Shown piece by piece: positions 37,998-51,700 of a stretch of DNA of 64,000 bases. The notes beneath the pieces were generated by a model. It did no database searches and was not told where the DNA came from. It saw nothing but the letters and a program-made list of their open reading frames with translations. The stretch's first letter is position 1. Each line of letters begins with the position of its first letter. The position numbers were made by a program, and so were the translations under genes. This DNA comes from Ridgeia piscesae (Eukaryota; Annelida; Polychaeta; Sabellida; Siboglinidae), in NCBI GenBank assembly GCA_025642075.2, contig JAODUO010001645.1, positions 1 through 64,000 on the forward strand, in the 5' to 3' direction.

Positions 37998-38815
37998 CAT
38001 TGACGAGGTTGTATTGTCGAACATTGACGAGGCTGTATTGTCGAACATTGACGAAGTTGTATTGTCGAACATTGACGAAGTTGTATTGTCGAACATTGAC
38101 GAGGTTGTATTGTCGAACATTGACGAGGTTGTATTGTCGAACATTGACGAGGCTGCATTGTCGAACATTGACGAGGTTGTATTGTCGAACATTGACGAGG
38201 TTGCATTGTCGAACATTGACGAGGTTGTATTGTCGAACATTGACGAGGTTGTATTGTCGAACATTGACGAGGCTGTATTGTCGAACATTGACGAGGTTGC
38301 ATTGTCGAACATTGACGAAGTTGTATTGTCGAACATTGACGAGGTTGTATTGTCGAACATTGACAAGGTTGTATTGTCGAACATTGACGAGGTTGTATTG
38401 TCGAACATTGACGAGGTTGTATTGTCGAACATTGACGAGGTTGTATTGTCGAACATTGACGAGGTTGTATTGTCGAACATTGACGAGGTTGTATTGTCGA
38501 ACATTGACGAGGTTGTATTGTCGAACATTGACGAAGTTGTATTGTCGAACATTGACGAGGTTGTATTGTCGAACATTGACGAGGTTGTATTGTCGAACAT
38601 TGACGAGGTTGTATTGTCGAACATTGACGAAGTTGTATTGTCGAACATTGACGAGGTTGTATTGTCGAACATTGACGAAGTTGTATTGTCGAACATTGAC
38701 GAGGTTGTATTGTCGAACATTGACGAGGTTGTATTGTCGAACATTGACGAAGTTGTATTGTCGAACATTGACGAAGTTGTATTGTCGAACATTAACGAGG
38801 CTGCATTGTCGGACG
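37998..38815. repeat. Minisatellite ms4, 24-bp unit, about 34 copies
   Basis: Unit GAGGTTGTATTGTCGAACAT plus TGAC. Because 24 is a multiple of 3, frames of 279-314 codons are open on both strands (NIDEVVLS, TLTRLYCR and MFDNTTSS reiterations). Differences between units are GAG/GAA, GTT/GCT and GTA/GCA; most alter the residue in every frame. Each unit keeps two CpGs (TCGA and ACGA), which is notable in AT-rich DNA. Confidence 0.95.
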
Positions 38816-38883
38816 AAACGTTTAATGTATTGTACTTAGCCCGGACTTGGCAGACAACGTATATAATTATGAGAACCGATTAG

Positions 38884-40150
38884 CAAGAATCCGAGCCGCT
38901 GCGACACAAACACTGAGACTATGCTACAGTAATTTAAGCTCGGCACGCTTGAACGGACAAGCCGTCTACTGACATGTTGGGGATCTGTTAATAATCAACC
39001 CACACCCCGTCTTGAACGACACAAATGCCCCGTTTTATACGACATTTCTTTGTATGATTAGTTACCAGATGTTATAAGTATGATATTTATAATAACAGAA
39101 TGTCCGGTTTGCTTGGATATTTTAATTAACTAATGTCCGTACGCGTTGATACGGTCCCTCTACAGAGAATGCCATGTTTTCTTCTTCGTGGTTCGCCTTA
39201 GTCATTGACAACGGTAGGTCTGATACACGTTGTCATTGGTATCCGTAGTTCTCTCAAGTAACACGACCATTTCAGAATATAAAATAATTATGCTAATGTC
39301 ATGACACAAACATCGCATAGGAACACGCTGCCTTTAATGATTAGATGAACATAACCCGTTTGATGTGTTTTCTGAATTATAAATAGTCTAACAGTAACAA
39401 TGACACACAAACAGGCTGCCGTTAACGATTAGATGAACTTTACCGTTTAATGTCCGTGCTGAATTACAAATAGTCTAATAATGGTATCTAGATTTTTATA
39501 ACAAATGTTTAACCATGTCCGATTATATATTAATGTCCTATTTTTGTGGTATGATTGTGAATAATATACACAATTATTTCGTGCGTAGTTTGGACAGATA
39601 CGTCGGTGACGTCACAGCAGTAAATGCTGCATGTCAGGCCACACATACAAATGCAATCACATTATATACAAACAATGTAAATGAATATAAGTAATTATAT
39701 ATCACTCTTACCTACAAATTTGTCGCCTGATGTAAAAACATTTGAATGTACGTTTGATTTAATTAACAACTGAACAAGCGACTGCATAATTTTGCAGTAA
39801 CACCGAGAAAAGTGGTGAATAAATAATAGAAATGGTGAATTGTAACATCTCACAATACTGACCAATGGGAACTGGTCTGAAACTTTAATCTACAGAGTCG
39901 TACACCACATTCCACACTCCATGCACACTCGACACACACATCACACAACACTCACTACACAATACAAACCACACATCACACACGCCACGTTGTGTCGTTA
40001 CATGCATATCACTGTGTTTAAGCGGTATTAGTGACAAGGTTTAATTATTAGCACACCGCACAATTTGAAAATTATTTCACAAGAACTACGCGTGCATAAA
40101 CTATAAAAAGGAAGAATTCGTGGCATATAATCTAAGCTTCCTGGCTTTGA
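38884..40150. other. AT-rich intergenic sequence with a diverged duplication
   Basis: No supported gene. About 39308-39480 contains two diverged tandem copies of an ~85-bp sequence, sharing 'gattagatgaac' and 'aatagtctaa'. A short CA-rich stretch lies at 39900-39980. Confidence 0.5.
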
Positions 40151-40154
40151 TTTG

Positions 40155-40368
40155 GAATTAATGGTAAAACTTGAACTTAAAACAACCTCACGTCAACAGA
40201 TATTTGATTTAGAATATATTAAGTTATATAAATGTACGGCGTATCCTGTGAATAAGCAGTCTTGGCTGCTTTGACAAGTTGTGACTTGTTATTACACCGC
40301 CAAAAGTTGGGTCACGGCACACGCCAGCCGCTGACAGCGTCGTGACAGACACAATGTGCCGCCGTGAA
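40155..40368 (+). repeat. Left arm of a 2.5-kb inverted-repeat pair
   Basis: About 210 bases ending GACACAATGTGCCGCC. Its reverse complement lies at 42431-42645. The arms share 'acaagttgtgacttgttatt' and 'gccagccgctgacagcg'. Confidence 0.8.
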
Positions 40369-40561
40369 TTAAGAACAACGATCTATAGAATGACACTTTG
40401 CGATAAGCTTTGAGCTCTTTGTGTCTCCAGTGACAATGCATGAACTGAAGCACATAATTAATCGCCGACCAGATTTAATTGAATTATTGATATAACTAGT
40501 GTTAGGAGTGGTAGGAATATTTCACTGGGGAAACGTCATACAGTCTGTTAATAGTACAATG

Positions 40562-40615
<54 letters not shown>
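40562..40615. repeat. (AT)n microsatellite
   Basis: Pure TA run between the arms of the inverted-repeat pair. Confidence 0.95.
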
Positions 40616-40618
<3 letters not shown>

Positions 40619-42430
40619 ACCCCATCTTTGACAGGCATTGTTGGTGAGAGTTAAAGGTTGACGTTGTCAGTCGGTCTCGTGAGGTCAAAATCTCAGATGA
40701 ACCAATGACAGAAGTTCTGTGTTGCTCATTTATTGAATATTTGAATTAGCATTGTGGCTGATTAATTTTAAAAATAATTATGAATAATTATTTATCACAA
40801 CTATTTACATGATTTCAAATGTACGTTACCCATAGCTCTATAATATAGCCGCATATGTTCGTAGAATGCCATCTCCGCCTCCCAGCGTCGCCCCACCTAA
40901 CTGTATGATAAATAGTTTATTTACGCATAGTTGACTCGGAACATTACAGTAGCTGACTTTGAGATTTGAATGTTTGACCATTACGTGGATACACACTTAG
41001 TTGTGTTTCACGTAAGCATCAAGAGTTCTGACGGCGTAGTGAGCGTGTACTGGGCCACTCCTATAAGTAAACTTCTCACGTGTCCTCGCTTCAATAGCGC
41101 TTGTGTGTTTGCGCACCTGAGCGTACAACTGCAAATCTTTTTGAGCATGTGTTTATTATACTACCTGAGTAATACCGACCCACCTGAACCACTTCATTTA
41201 CAGTTGTTATCATATGTTACAGAGTTGTTTCTGTCCCCAGGTTGACGTCCTGTAGATAAACTCTACTGCTGAAGGAACAACATGAATTCAGTTGTACCAA
41301 ATAATTTACAACCGTTCATGAAAACCGGCAAATCTCGCATTCGTTTAAACATGAATTAGAAACGAACTCCTTGTTTAAATTATACAATAGTTACCAAATT
41401 ATTACAGTGTGTATTGCATTGAGCACTGTTGTGTTTAAACATTCCATGAAATTACAGTTTTAAATAAAATGCACGAAGTTAAAATTTAAATTAGATTTTC
41501 GTTCTTCTGAAATCTATTTTGTGAAACCACGGACTTATATGCACTGGACTGCTGTCTCCGGGTTCAAGGCCGATAGAGTAGCGCAGCAAGGTCAACCTAG
41601 CACAAGATGTATAAGTTACTTCCGGTTGTCTGCTAGTTGCCGACAATTTCGCAGTTGACCGCAGGAAAACATCGTTTTAATAAGACATTTGGATAAACTC
41701 TTACATGACACGTATGTTTAATAAAATCCTAGCAAATACATTGTTTGGAAAGTTGTTTTGAGTGAAGTATTGACGATTTTAAACGGCTAAAATGCGTTGC
41801 CGCGAAAAAATCATCGACCCAACTTGGCAACTACGAAGTACTAGTCCTTGTTGCAATTTATCAGTAAATGAAACCGTGGCTGCTTCGGTGGTTGGGGCAA
41901 ACCCCGACTAGGGAAGGAAACAATTCATCAGTTTTAATCAAAATGAATGACTTGGGATTTAGTTACAGCCACGAGCTGGACTTTAGGACCAGGGCCAACA
42001 GTATACAGATGGTCCCGAGACAACCCTCCACACCCCATGATCGTTACGGAAAATATAGTAGGTAGCCCTGCTGTAGGCACTTCAAAAGAATTACCACAGG
42101 ATTTAGGCTTAAATGAAAGGTAATAAGTTACAGATCACGTAACTGTTAATGTTATTACGATACCTTTATTAGATCCAAAATTATTGCAATTTAAAAACGA
42201 AAAAATTGCGCTAAATTTGTGTATCTCTTATAATGGTAAAATAAGCTCATTTTTGTTTCTGTTGATAAATATTCGAATAAGTGACTTTAAAATGGCATAA
42301 CGTTGTAATTTTAGAACTATTAAAATATTATTTGCAACATTTTAAAATACATTGAATGGAGTGATACATTTTCAATACTGATGTTTTTTCATACTAATTA
42401 ATCCAGTTAATTAGCTAATATTAGTTAAGT
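40616..42430. other. Interior of the inverted-repeat pair, no firm gene
   Basis: Contains a 91-codon frame (40970-41245) and a 65-codon frame (41868-42065). The latter has an internal ATG in a good context (41943) and could be a first coding exon, but its possible donor (AGTAG before GTAGCC near 42060) does not match the phase of the exon candidate at 42835. I make no product call. Confidence 0.35.
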
Positions 42431-42645
42431 AGGCGGCACATTGTGTCTGTCACGACGCTGTCAGCGGCTGGCGTGTGCCGTGAGTCAACTTTTAGCGGTG
42501 TAATAACAAGTCACAACTTGTCAAAGCAGCCAAAACTGCTTATTCACATGATACGCCATACATTTATATAACTTAATACATTCTAAATCAAATATCTGTT
42601 GACGTGAGGTTGTTTTATGTTCAAGTTTTACCAGTTATTCCTAAT
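42431..42645 (-). repeat. Right arm of the inverted-repeat pair
   Basis: Starts GGCGGCACATTGTGTCTGTC, the complement of the inner end of the left arm. The outer limits near 40155 and 42645 fade gradually, so I cannot define a TSD. It could be a foldback element or two copies of one repeat in opposite orientation. Confidence 0.8.
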
Positions 42646-42834
42646 CATATAAGTCCGTGGTGAAACAGTATGTGTAGGTGACATAGTAATAAACACAATC
42701 AGAACAGTTAGTAAAAACATACTGTAATAATCTACAAATTATGTACCTTTGAAGCAGTGTATTTATTATCAAAGGTAGAATTTTACATAATGACATAATC
42801 AACAGTCATACGTAATGATGCATGTTATTTTCAG

Positions 42835-42949
42835 CCAAGATGGAATAGAGACAGCGTGCACCGCCGGCGCCATGGCAAGGCGTCGGACACCACAGCTCCT
42901 GAACTGAAGCAAGAACCAGTGATAATGCACGAAGAAAACACGTCTACAT
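42835..42949 (+). CDS. Candidate internal exon of an unidentified plus-strand gene
   Basis: A strong acceptor (TTATTTTCAG) is followed by an open segment of 38 codons and one base, then a good donor (GTATGT). The product is charged, rich in R and H at the start (NRDSVHRRRHGK), and ends with an LKQEP sequence that fits a sumoylation consensus. I cannot assign a family or find matching neighbouring exons, so this may be a chance open frame. Confidence 0.35.
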
Positions 42950-43249
42950 GTATGTTGGTACCATTTGATAAACATTCCTATGTTACCAACTAAAATATAT
43001 TAACACATACCTTTGAAGTCACTTAATATTCAGTGCTCATATAAAATGCCTATATAATATTTGGGGATTTTCGCTTTCAAATTACGCAGATTGCATGAAT
43101 GGTTAACCTCTTGGATCCTGTACACTGAAATATCGGGTTTTGACACCAGTGTGTACTATAATCGCTAGATGTCACTCGTGTTTCGCACAAACTTCGTCAA
43201 ATTATACCCGGATGTAGACAGAAGATTTACCGATAGTTTGACACAAGTT

Positions 43250-43251
<2 letters not shown>

Positions 43252-43310
<59 letters not shown>
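43252..43310. repeat. (AT)n microsatellite
   Basis: About 58-bp pure TA run. Frames crossing it on both strands are artefacts. Confidence 0.95.
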
Positions 43311-43312
<2 letters not shown>

Positions 43313-44925
43313 AAAAATTGTCTTTCTATCAAAATTATATCAACAGTCGATCGTAGATGTTTCACTATTCATGTTAGCGATGTTCATGAGCAAGAATTGC
43401 AGTTGTTTAGTTAACATGTCCGATGATTTGGATGGAAATGTGAAAGCAGCAGCTATGTTGACAGCCGTGTTTGACATTGGCGGTAGTTTATTCGATTCTG
43501 TCTTTCTGAGCTGTCAAATAATTGCGCATTAGCCACAAAATAAAACTGATTTTGATGTCTCTTATCGTCCATCTTGTTTCTTGTCTGGATTGTTGACATA
43601 AATAATATTATGATTATTTTCAATATGTTTTGTAGTCACGCCACAGTAATTTTGATGACACTTTTGGCAAATGTATTCTGATTTACACAATATAATTTGG
43701 CTTTGTACTTGCATGTGCTATATTCCACATAGCACTTGTGATGGCAGTGTCATTTGTTGTATGTAATATTTCAATCCTGATTTGAGAAAAACAGGACCAA
43801 CTTCCTGAGTGACATAAAATAGAACACAGTTGATGTATGAGTGTTAGTTTTTGTGGTTCTCATTGACAACATATTATATCTTGCAAGACAGATTTGATGT
43901 TGTGTACAGTTAATATTTGTACTGTCACCAATGTTGTTATTTCAGTTAGGGTATAAATTAGTGACTGTCACTGTACTTACTGTACATTACTGTGGTGTTG
44001 GGTTTTAGTTTATTATTTAACTGACGTTATGTGGAGTGACAATTATTATACAAGAAAATAACAATGCCTATTTAACTTTGCTTGCTGAAAGTTCTGAGGA
44101 ATTAAGACAGGTGTATGATTGTTTACAGTTCCGTTGTAATTATCACTGTCTTTGACAGCAATGTGTTGACAGTTTGCTTTGTAGCACCAAATGCACGAAC
44201 ACTGGATATAATCGAATTATAGCGAAAGTGCAGTGATTGCGACACATGTTCATGATTTATCATGTTAATGTTGAACAGTAAACGAACGATGATAACAACT
44301 GTTGGAAACATGCACGTTTACATGGACTTTGTATTTTGAAGAATTCGAAACGGAGTTCAATGCTTGGCCAAATTGAGGCGCCGTTTTAGTGACTCCAATA
44401 AACTGTCGCCATGACGATTGACATGAACATGTTTTATTTTATCATTGTGCAGGTGTAGACACTATGGTGGACACTTGGGAATTTATAAAAAAAATGGTGG
44501 TCTGGTTCTAGGGTATAGTTCAGTTGACATCCGCTGAACGGTGATATCAGTGTTGAGTTTGTGAATGATTAGAATATTTACATACGAACAACAGCGAAAG
44601 TTGGGATGATTTATTGCAAAATTTGAAAACAATATACAGCATTTATTAATTTTAGTACACTTTCTACTTACATTTTATCAGGTAAGCTCTACATTAAAAA
44701 AAATAAACGGGAATTTTAATTATACTATTTTACTATAATTATGTATTTGTTTATTTCTTGATATGTAAATGTACTTTTACTTATAAACCTATGCCGTGAA
44801 GCAGCATATGTGGATTTGACAAGTGAAACCAGAGCTATCAGATATGAACTTGGGCACTCCCTCGATGGGACCAAACGTGCACAAATCTCACTCATGAAAA
44901 CATATTCTGGACATATACGGTTAAC
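43311..44925. other. Intergenic DNA downstream of SAP130, no gene seen
   Basis: AT-rich with short frames only. It holds no recognised exon, RNA gene or mobile element. Confidence 0.5.
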
Positions 44926-45580
44926 ATTTTATTCATGTTGAAAACAGACAGCAATCAATTTCTCGGCTGCAGTATAAAGCCATGCTAGAACACTGCTGAG
45001 TCATTGATTACAGGCGACAACTTACCAATAATAGAGTGTGTGCTGCCATCTATTAGGCAACGACTGCACCAAATGCGACAGATCCATCATTACAACTTGG
45101 CGAATACCAATGGGCCGTTTCACTGATGGCGAGGGAGCGTTTTAGCACATAATTACTTCACAGTTGCTAATTCTGGTAATCATAACTTCAACCACCTCCA
45201 AGACAATGTAAAGAGGTCTTTGGCACCTTGCAGAACATACAAAGGTCTAAAACATTGTAAACTATCCTTAGCGACAAGCAGAAACTGTATTGTGTCCATA
45301 TAATTAGCTGTTTAACAGCGAAATATCAGTAAACACTGCAACACAGTGACACCCTTTTTGATAGTCAATGACCTTCTCTGGATACACAAACTCTCGACGC
45401 AACGTCCACTATGGGTTCAAACTGACCGATCAGTGACCATGAGTCAAGGTTCAAGTTTTATCACATCCATCCAAACTTACTGACCAGTGACCTATGGTCA
45501 GCCTGTCACATGACTAAATTCAAGTAATAACGCCTGACTGTCCACACACACATGTAGCTGCCTCTCTGAACCGTGTCCAC

Positions 45581-45586
45581 TTTATT
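45581..45586 (-). promoter_or_regulatory. Possible SAP130 polyadenylation signal
   Basis: TTTATT on the plus strand, AATAAA in the sense direction, 41 bases past the SAP130 stop codon. A second AATAAA lies at 44928-44933, which would give a 3' untranslated region of about 700 bases. Transcript data would be needed to choose between them. Confidence 0.4.
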
Positions 45587-45626
45587 GACCACAAGCGGTG
45601 ACCGCACTCGTTCACCAGCTACACTG

Positions 45627-45776
45627 TTATGTTCTCTCCTTCTTCTTCACTGACCGCTTGCTGTGGTGTTTATTGATGACCTCAAGGATACGAGGCTTGT
45701 GGTCAAGCAGACGTAACATTGTGGTCCTCGCCTCAGACAACTGGTCAACCAGCAACTGACAGCGCTGAATGTTGCC
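45627..45776 (-). CDS. SAP130: SAP130 terminal exon
   Basis: Acceptor TCACTTTCAG. It encodes 'GNIQRCQLLVDQLSEARTTM' and the LDHK...L block, then a lysine-rich tail (KRSVKKKERT) and TAA at 45627-45629. It is the most conserved part of the protein. Confidence 0.95.
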   Translation of the reverse strand, partial: GNIQRCQLLVDQLSEARTTMLRLLDHKPRILEVINKHHSKRSVKKKERT

Positions 45777-48700
45777 CTGAAAGTGACGTCAAACAGAGTC
45801 AGACCTACACCGAGTCGAGTCGTACAAGATCATATCGGAACCTGCATTTGTTTAGAATTCCATACGCACACACACTCATGCCCGTGCATGTACACACACA
45901 CACGTTTATACCTTTTTAATGTTATTTTGCTCGTTTGTTTAACGTTGATCAAACTTAGAGAGAGAGAGAGAGAGGAGGGAGGGAGGGAGGGAGGGAGGGA
46001 GGGAGGGAGGGAGGGAGGGAGGGAGGGAGGGAGGGAGGAGGGAGGGAGGGAGGGAGGGAGGGAGGGAGGGAGGGAGGGAGGGAGGGAGAGAAAGAGGCAG
46101 AAGAGAGAGAGGCAGAGAGCGAGACAGACAGACAGAGAGAGAGCGAGAGAGCAGAAAAAGTGGCAGAGAGAGAGAGACAGAGAGTCGATCGAGTATAAAC
46201 CTAAACATTGCGGTAAATGCAGCATAAGTGTTAACAAAAACAATAAATAAAGACTATGTTTGATCCGAGTGCTCAATCCTTAGGAGTTTGGTGGTCAAAC
46301 TGTCAACCAATTAGTAGGAAAATATTCAGATTCGCCCACATATCTGCTACACTATAGCGAGTTATTTAAACAGGTATTTTCTAGAGATGCAAATGGAGCA
46401 TACCGTTTGTTAATAGTAAGTAAATGTGCCAATGATTAGGTAAATAAGTTTCTGCCCAACCGACATGATTCGACGCATTGTGTCGACTCACCTGCGTCAA
46501 TTCGTGTATCATGCCTATGTCGTCTTCAAGTGTCAACTTTGAAATGTGTCTCGGGGCCACGGTTTCACGCACTTCTCGCAGTCGCTCAAGCACGTCCTTC
46601 TCCTGGTCTATCTGCAAATAATCTCCCCTCTAAATTTACTCGACACTTGTGAGTTTACATGGATCAATAACTCAGGATATTCATGATGAGAGTTTTCTCG
46701 GTAATTGGAGTTGAAAACATTTTTCGCGGATTGATTTTTGCATGGAAATTTATATCAGCTGGTGGATGGATTCGATTTGAGTAATTATAGTGCAATATGT
46801 GAAATTGAAAACAAGTTCCATTCAAAACATATACAGCACATGTTCTGGATGTTGCCACACGTCTGAGTGTAGGTTCGTGAGTCTTAAAGTGAAGGTGCCT
46901 GCTCCTCTGTCCAGAAGTAGCTAGGTGTGGTAAAGGAAGTCTGCTGTCCTAAATGTGGAAATGTGGAACATCAATATGTATTGTGGTTAACTTGGCTCGC
47001 CTCTGCATTAGTGCCAATCAAGCTTGTCTTGAAACTGGACGTTATCTTTTATCACATGAATATGTTGTGTGGTGGAAACTTTCCAATTGCGAATATCGTT
47101 AAGCTAATATAGCTAAAAGTTAATAAACTTAATATTGTAACTAAACACAATCTGACAGTCCTTAAACCGTCAACACATAATGTATTACACTTGTAGTCAT
47201 AAGAATACAACATCAAGTAGATAATTAAAATCTAGTAGTGGACACCCTCATTTCAAGTGCTACTAAGTGTTCTAATATGGGGACTTGATTCTTGGTAGAA
47301 CTTGGCAGGTTTCTGGCCCTGTAAACCCTGTTACTGCTATGGTCAGATAGAAGTGTAGCATAGCTTACAGTTGACAGTAGGAAATAATTCCTTTTGGTCT
47401 AATAAACTAAGGCATATGGAATTTTACAAGGGACATCATTACAATGTTATAGATCCCCATTGGACACGTGACGACTTACAAGACGTACAGATGGTGTTGA
47501 CGTGAACAAATGCAGCTCAGGTGATGAATAATGAGCATTGATCAATGCCAATGTCTCAATACAACGCCTTGTAAGAACTAACATGGCTACCTTGTATGTC
47601 CTCAATTCATTAGGAGTATGATGTAGTGACCATATGTGTTGCAAAGACTGCGCTAAGTTAATATGATAATAAAATACAATAAGATATAATCTACATGCAC
47701 GAGGCAATGCTTGCTGTGCGTACCACTTCGTCAAGCTGTGTGGCCATGTGATACAACTTCCAGCCGCTCGCCTTTTGGTAGACTTTGCGTTCATTTGCCA
47801 ACTCCGTCACGGTCAGTCGTCGCTCCTCTGGTGCAACAAGTTAAATGTGTTAAGTTGTCTTACCAATGTCTAAAACTGACACAGCAAATAACAAAGACGT
47901 CTTATCAATGTTTATAACAGATCCTCTGATATAACAATTACACATGTTATGAAAAAGGTATAACCAAAATACCAAGAAAAAACATAAAATTATGATATTT
48001 TCAGCCACTCAGACAAGTTGTACTTTCACATAGTGTATGGAACTTGCACAATTGGGAAGAAGTTAAAAAGAATTAGCAGTTTGCATCAGATCACACAAAA
48101 GAGAACGCTGACTCAAGAAGTACGTGTTTACATAGACCATACACATGTGGTCGCACACATGCACTCACACATATAATAATTATTACATTTCTCTCACATA
48201 CCCACCTACAAACACACACTCACTCAATCACTCACTCACACATTCACCCAACCACTCACACACTCACTCACACACACACTCACACACCCACTCACACACT
48301 CACACATATATACTCACTCACACACTCACTCACACACCCACTCACACACACACTCAACACACATTCACACCCACTCACACATATATACTCACTCAAACAC
48401 ACACACTCACTCAAACACTCACTCAAACGCATGCATGCATGCATGCATGCATGCATGCATGCATGCACGCACGCACGCACGCACGCACGCACGACGAGGA
48501 TAATGATATCATTTCAACATATCAAGTCACCAAACACAGCAAGTCAAGATGTATGTGGCTACATGTACCTTTAGGTTTGACGTCAGTGGGTTTAACAAAG
48601 TGGTTGAGTTTAGACTTCCAGGTGCAGTCGTAGTGGTCAAGCAGGAAGTGGTTTGACCTCTTGCGTTCCCGCACCCACCGCACCCCTTCCTCATCCACAT

Positions 48701-51700
48701 ACTCCATCAGGTCTGTAAGCATGACCACACTTCAGTGGGGAGACAACGGAAATAATGCACGGAGGGCTGTAGTATTATTACAAAATATTACAATACTCCA
48801 TCAGATTTGTAAATCTGGTTAAAGTCCATTCAAAGGTGTCGTGAGTACATAAATATGTATACATGCAGAATATAACAAGTTACATAAAACTAATCATATT
48901 AAATTAGTTAATACATAAAGATTTGTATAAAAATAATAGTAGCATATCAAAAACAAGTTACAGGTAAAGTTGATTATTAAAATGTATATACTGATAATAA
49001 ATGAGAAGACATTGTTGACAATTAGAGCAAAAACAAGAACATAAATTGGCAAAATAAAATAATAAACATCAATAAAAATAAAATAAACTAGATAATAAAG
49101 TAAAATAAACAAATAAACTATGATGCAGCAAGGCACAAGAGCAGAAACAAGAAAGAGACCGCCGAATCCCAGCAGACCCATAAAGACGGAATGAGAGACA
49201 CACACCTTCCTGTTTCACGTCCTCTGCTACCTTTTCCAGTTCCCGTTTCAGATTCACTTTTGCTGAGAACTCATCCTCGTCCGTCGAGTTGCTGTCTTTC
49301 AGTTCCTCATTCGCATTCCTGTCACATATTTTGTCTCGTTACCGTAGCACGACTTTTTTTAACAGAACACAATCTTACAGGTGTATATAAAATAACAAAT
49401 ATCAACTATCTAGTACCGTGAGTCATCATTAGATATAATAAATATATACTTAATGAAATATTGTATTTGTACATTAAAAATTATATTAATGTTTTTTCTC
49501 TATACATGTGTACATCACATGATATTATGCATTATTTTTCTCTGTTTTTTTCTTCATAAGAATGACTTCCAGGGTAGATAAACTGTTAGTGAATGTATTC
49601 ATGCAACAACATGTGTTTATAATACGAGAACATTTCTTTTCCGGACAAAACCAATAAACACTCTAAGACAGCGACTTGTATGTTTAGAAATCACATTAGC
49701 ATCAATATCATACTTACAATAGGAACCCATTATTCGACCTAAAATATTTACATTCGGCAGGTCATTTTTTCCTGTGGTTGCCATGGTTACTTACAGCAAT
49801 TGTTTGCGGGGTTTCTTGCGGGGGGACGCCTCCTCGACCTTTGGCCCGGCTGCAGCGGCAGCGAGCATAGAGAAGCCAGACTGGACGTGGCCTGACCCTG
49901 GAGGAGAGACCAGTAACTACACACCAAACATCCATGGATACATTGATTCCAGACAGAAATAGCATTTTAACTGGAAGTTCAGTTATGGGCTGAATACAAA
50001 GTGGACTTAATGGAGCTTCCAACATCATTATGATGCCTTTGTTAGTGTTGTACTGACTCACTAACTCTTATCATCAGACGCAATTAACACGAAACATAAG
50101 TACTTATATAGTGCAGGGTAGCTCAAAACTGTACACTATACTTCCTGGCAGACATGTTCAATCGAACACTATCTCGATTTATCTGGAAAGTATTCAGCCA
50201 CACTGCAGTGAATGCACAAACCATTCATGTACAAATGTGCACCACTGTCTACAGCCAGATACTCTCTCATAGCCTACCAAGCTTAGTTTACAAGAATTTA
50301 GGTGCAACAGAAGTTATTATCACAAATATCCACAGACAACTCTACAGGCGTACCATTTTCACCGACATCCATTGGCTCCTGTTTGATTTTTATCTCAGAA
50401 GATGGCGCTGAAAGCGGTGTGCTCTCTGTAGATGATGCGGTGTCTGTTGATGATTGGCTGTTCTCCCTCGATGGATCGCTGTCAAAAAAATGCTATCAAT
50501 TTATATGCATATCAAAGTCTCTGTCAAACCATGATTCTTCATCATCATATTTATTCTCTCAAATGAAACTATAATGTTAATAAATAGTTATATACGACAC
50601 TGGAAATAGGCTTGGATAAACCAAGTACAATTTCGCAATTTTGACCACACGGCAAGACAATTATAACTTCATCTTGTCCTATGAATATCACTGTATGCAA
50701 ACAGTACACAGTCCTGTTTATCATGCAAATCCTCTCCTCTCCAAACTATCCACTGAATAATGTATTTAAAAGACGGTAGTGACTATGTCAGTAGCATTCA
50801 TAAGTTTTTAAGCTCAATTATGCACTTTAAATTAAAAAAAATTTTGCTCCTTAACAGCACTCTTGTGTAGTAAATCATGCTAACACCAGGGCGCGCCACC
50901 AGGATATTATAAATTTAAAGGATGATTTAAGTTTAATGATGGATTTTCGCGTGAGTGCACTACCATAGTAAAGTCACAGATTTGAAACAATTCGCTCTCA
51001 TTACTCTGTATGTAAAGCAGTTATTACGAAAAGCCACTCAAATAATAAATGACAATATTCCTATTCTACATGACGAATACATGCTTGTGCCTTTGTGCAG
51101 AAGGTTTAGAACTATCACATAGAAAACAAATAGGAAGCGTTTGTCATTCATTCACATGTCTCTGTGGTTTCTCAATGACAAACATCTGTGATACTTTCAT
51201 AAGAAACATGTAACATTCATTGCGTGTTGTATACTGTTATTATAATATAGATTATGCTTTTTATTTAAGGTTATTTAAGGTTTATATACTGTTTAAATAA
51301 TGTAATTATATGTATTTTGTTCTACTATTTTATTAATGTATTTTACGAGCACTGCAAATGGACTTCCCTTTCAGGATATTAAATTTTATTGTATAATATT
51401 GTATATTATTGTACGGTATTGTACAGTATTGTTTAGTATTGTATTGTATTCTATTGTATTGGGGAAACAAGGCTATGACCCTACCAGGGAATAGAGGGTT
51501 TTGGTGGGGTCGTGGGGGGCAGTGGCCCAACGCCTGTCATAGGGCTGGTCGACTCCCGCGGTGACGATGTCCCCATTAGGTTCTTCTTTACCAGTGGCAC
51601 CCTGTTGTCATGGAAATGGGTTCCAGTTATGTAATTCTTGTAAACACACATTTTTAAATGTTGTCCCACATTACAGACTCAACTAAAACATTCTTGAAAA

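Noticed and set aside
37932..38883. Frames of 279-314 codons (NIDEVVLS, TLTRLYCR, MFDNTTSS) as a repeat protein gene
   Set aside because: Same artefact from a 24-bp unit open on both strands. No frame is favoured by synonymous change.
45783..46276. REGGREGG / LPPSLPPS frames
   Set aside because: (GGGA)n microsatellite read in both directions.
48145..48633. THSHTHS-rich 162-codon frame
   Set aside because: CA/CACT microsatellite fused to the complement of a real SAP130 exon on the other strand.
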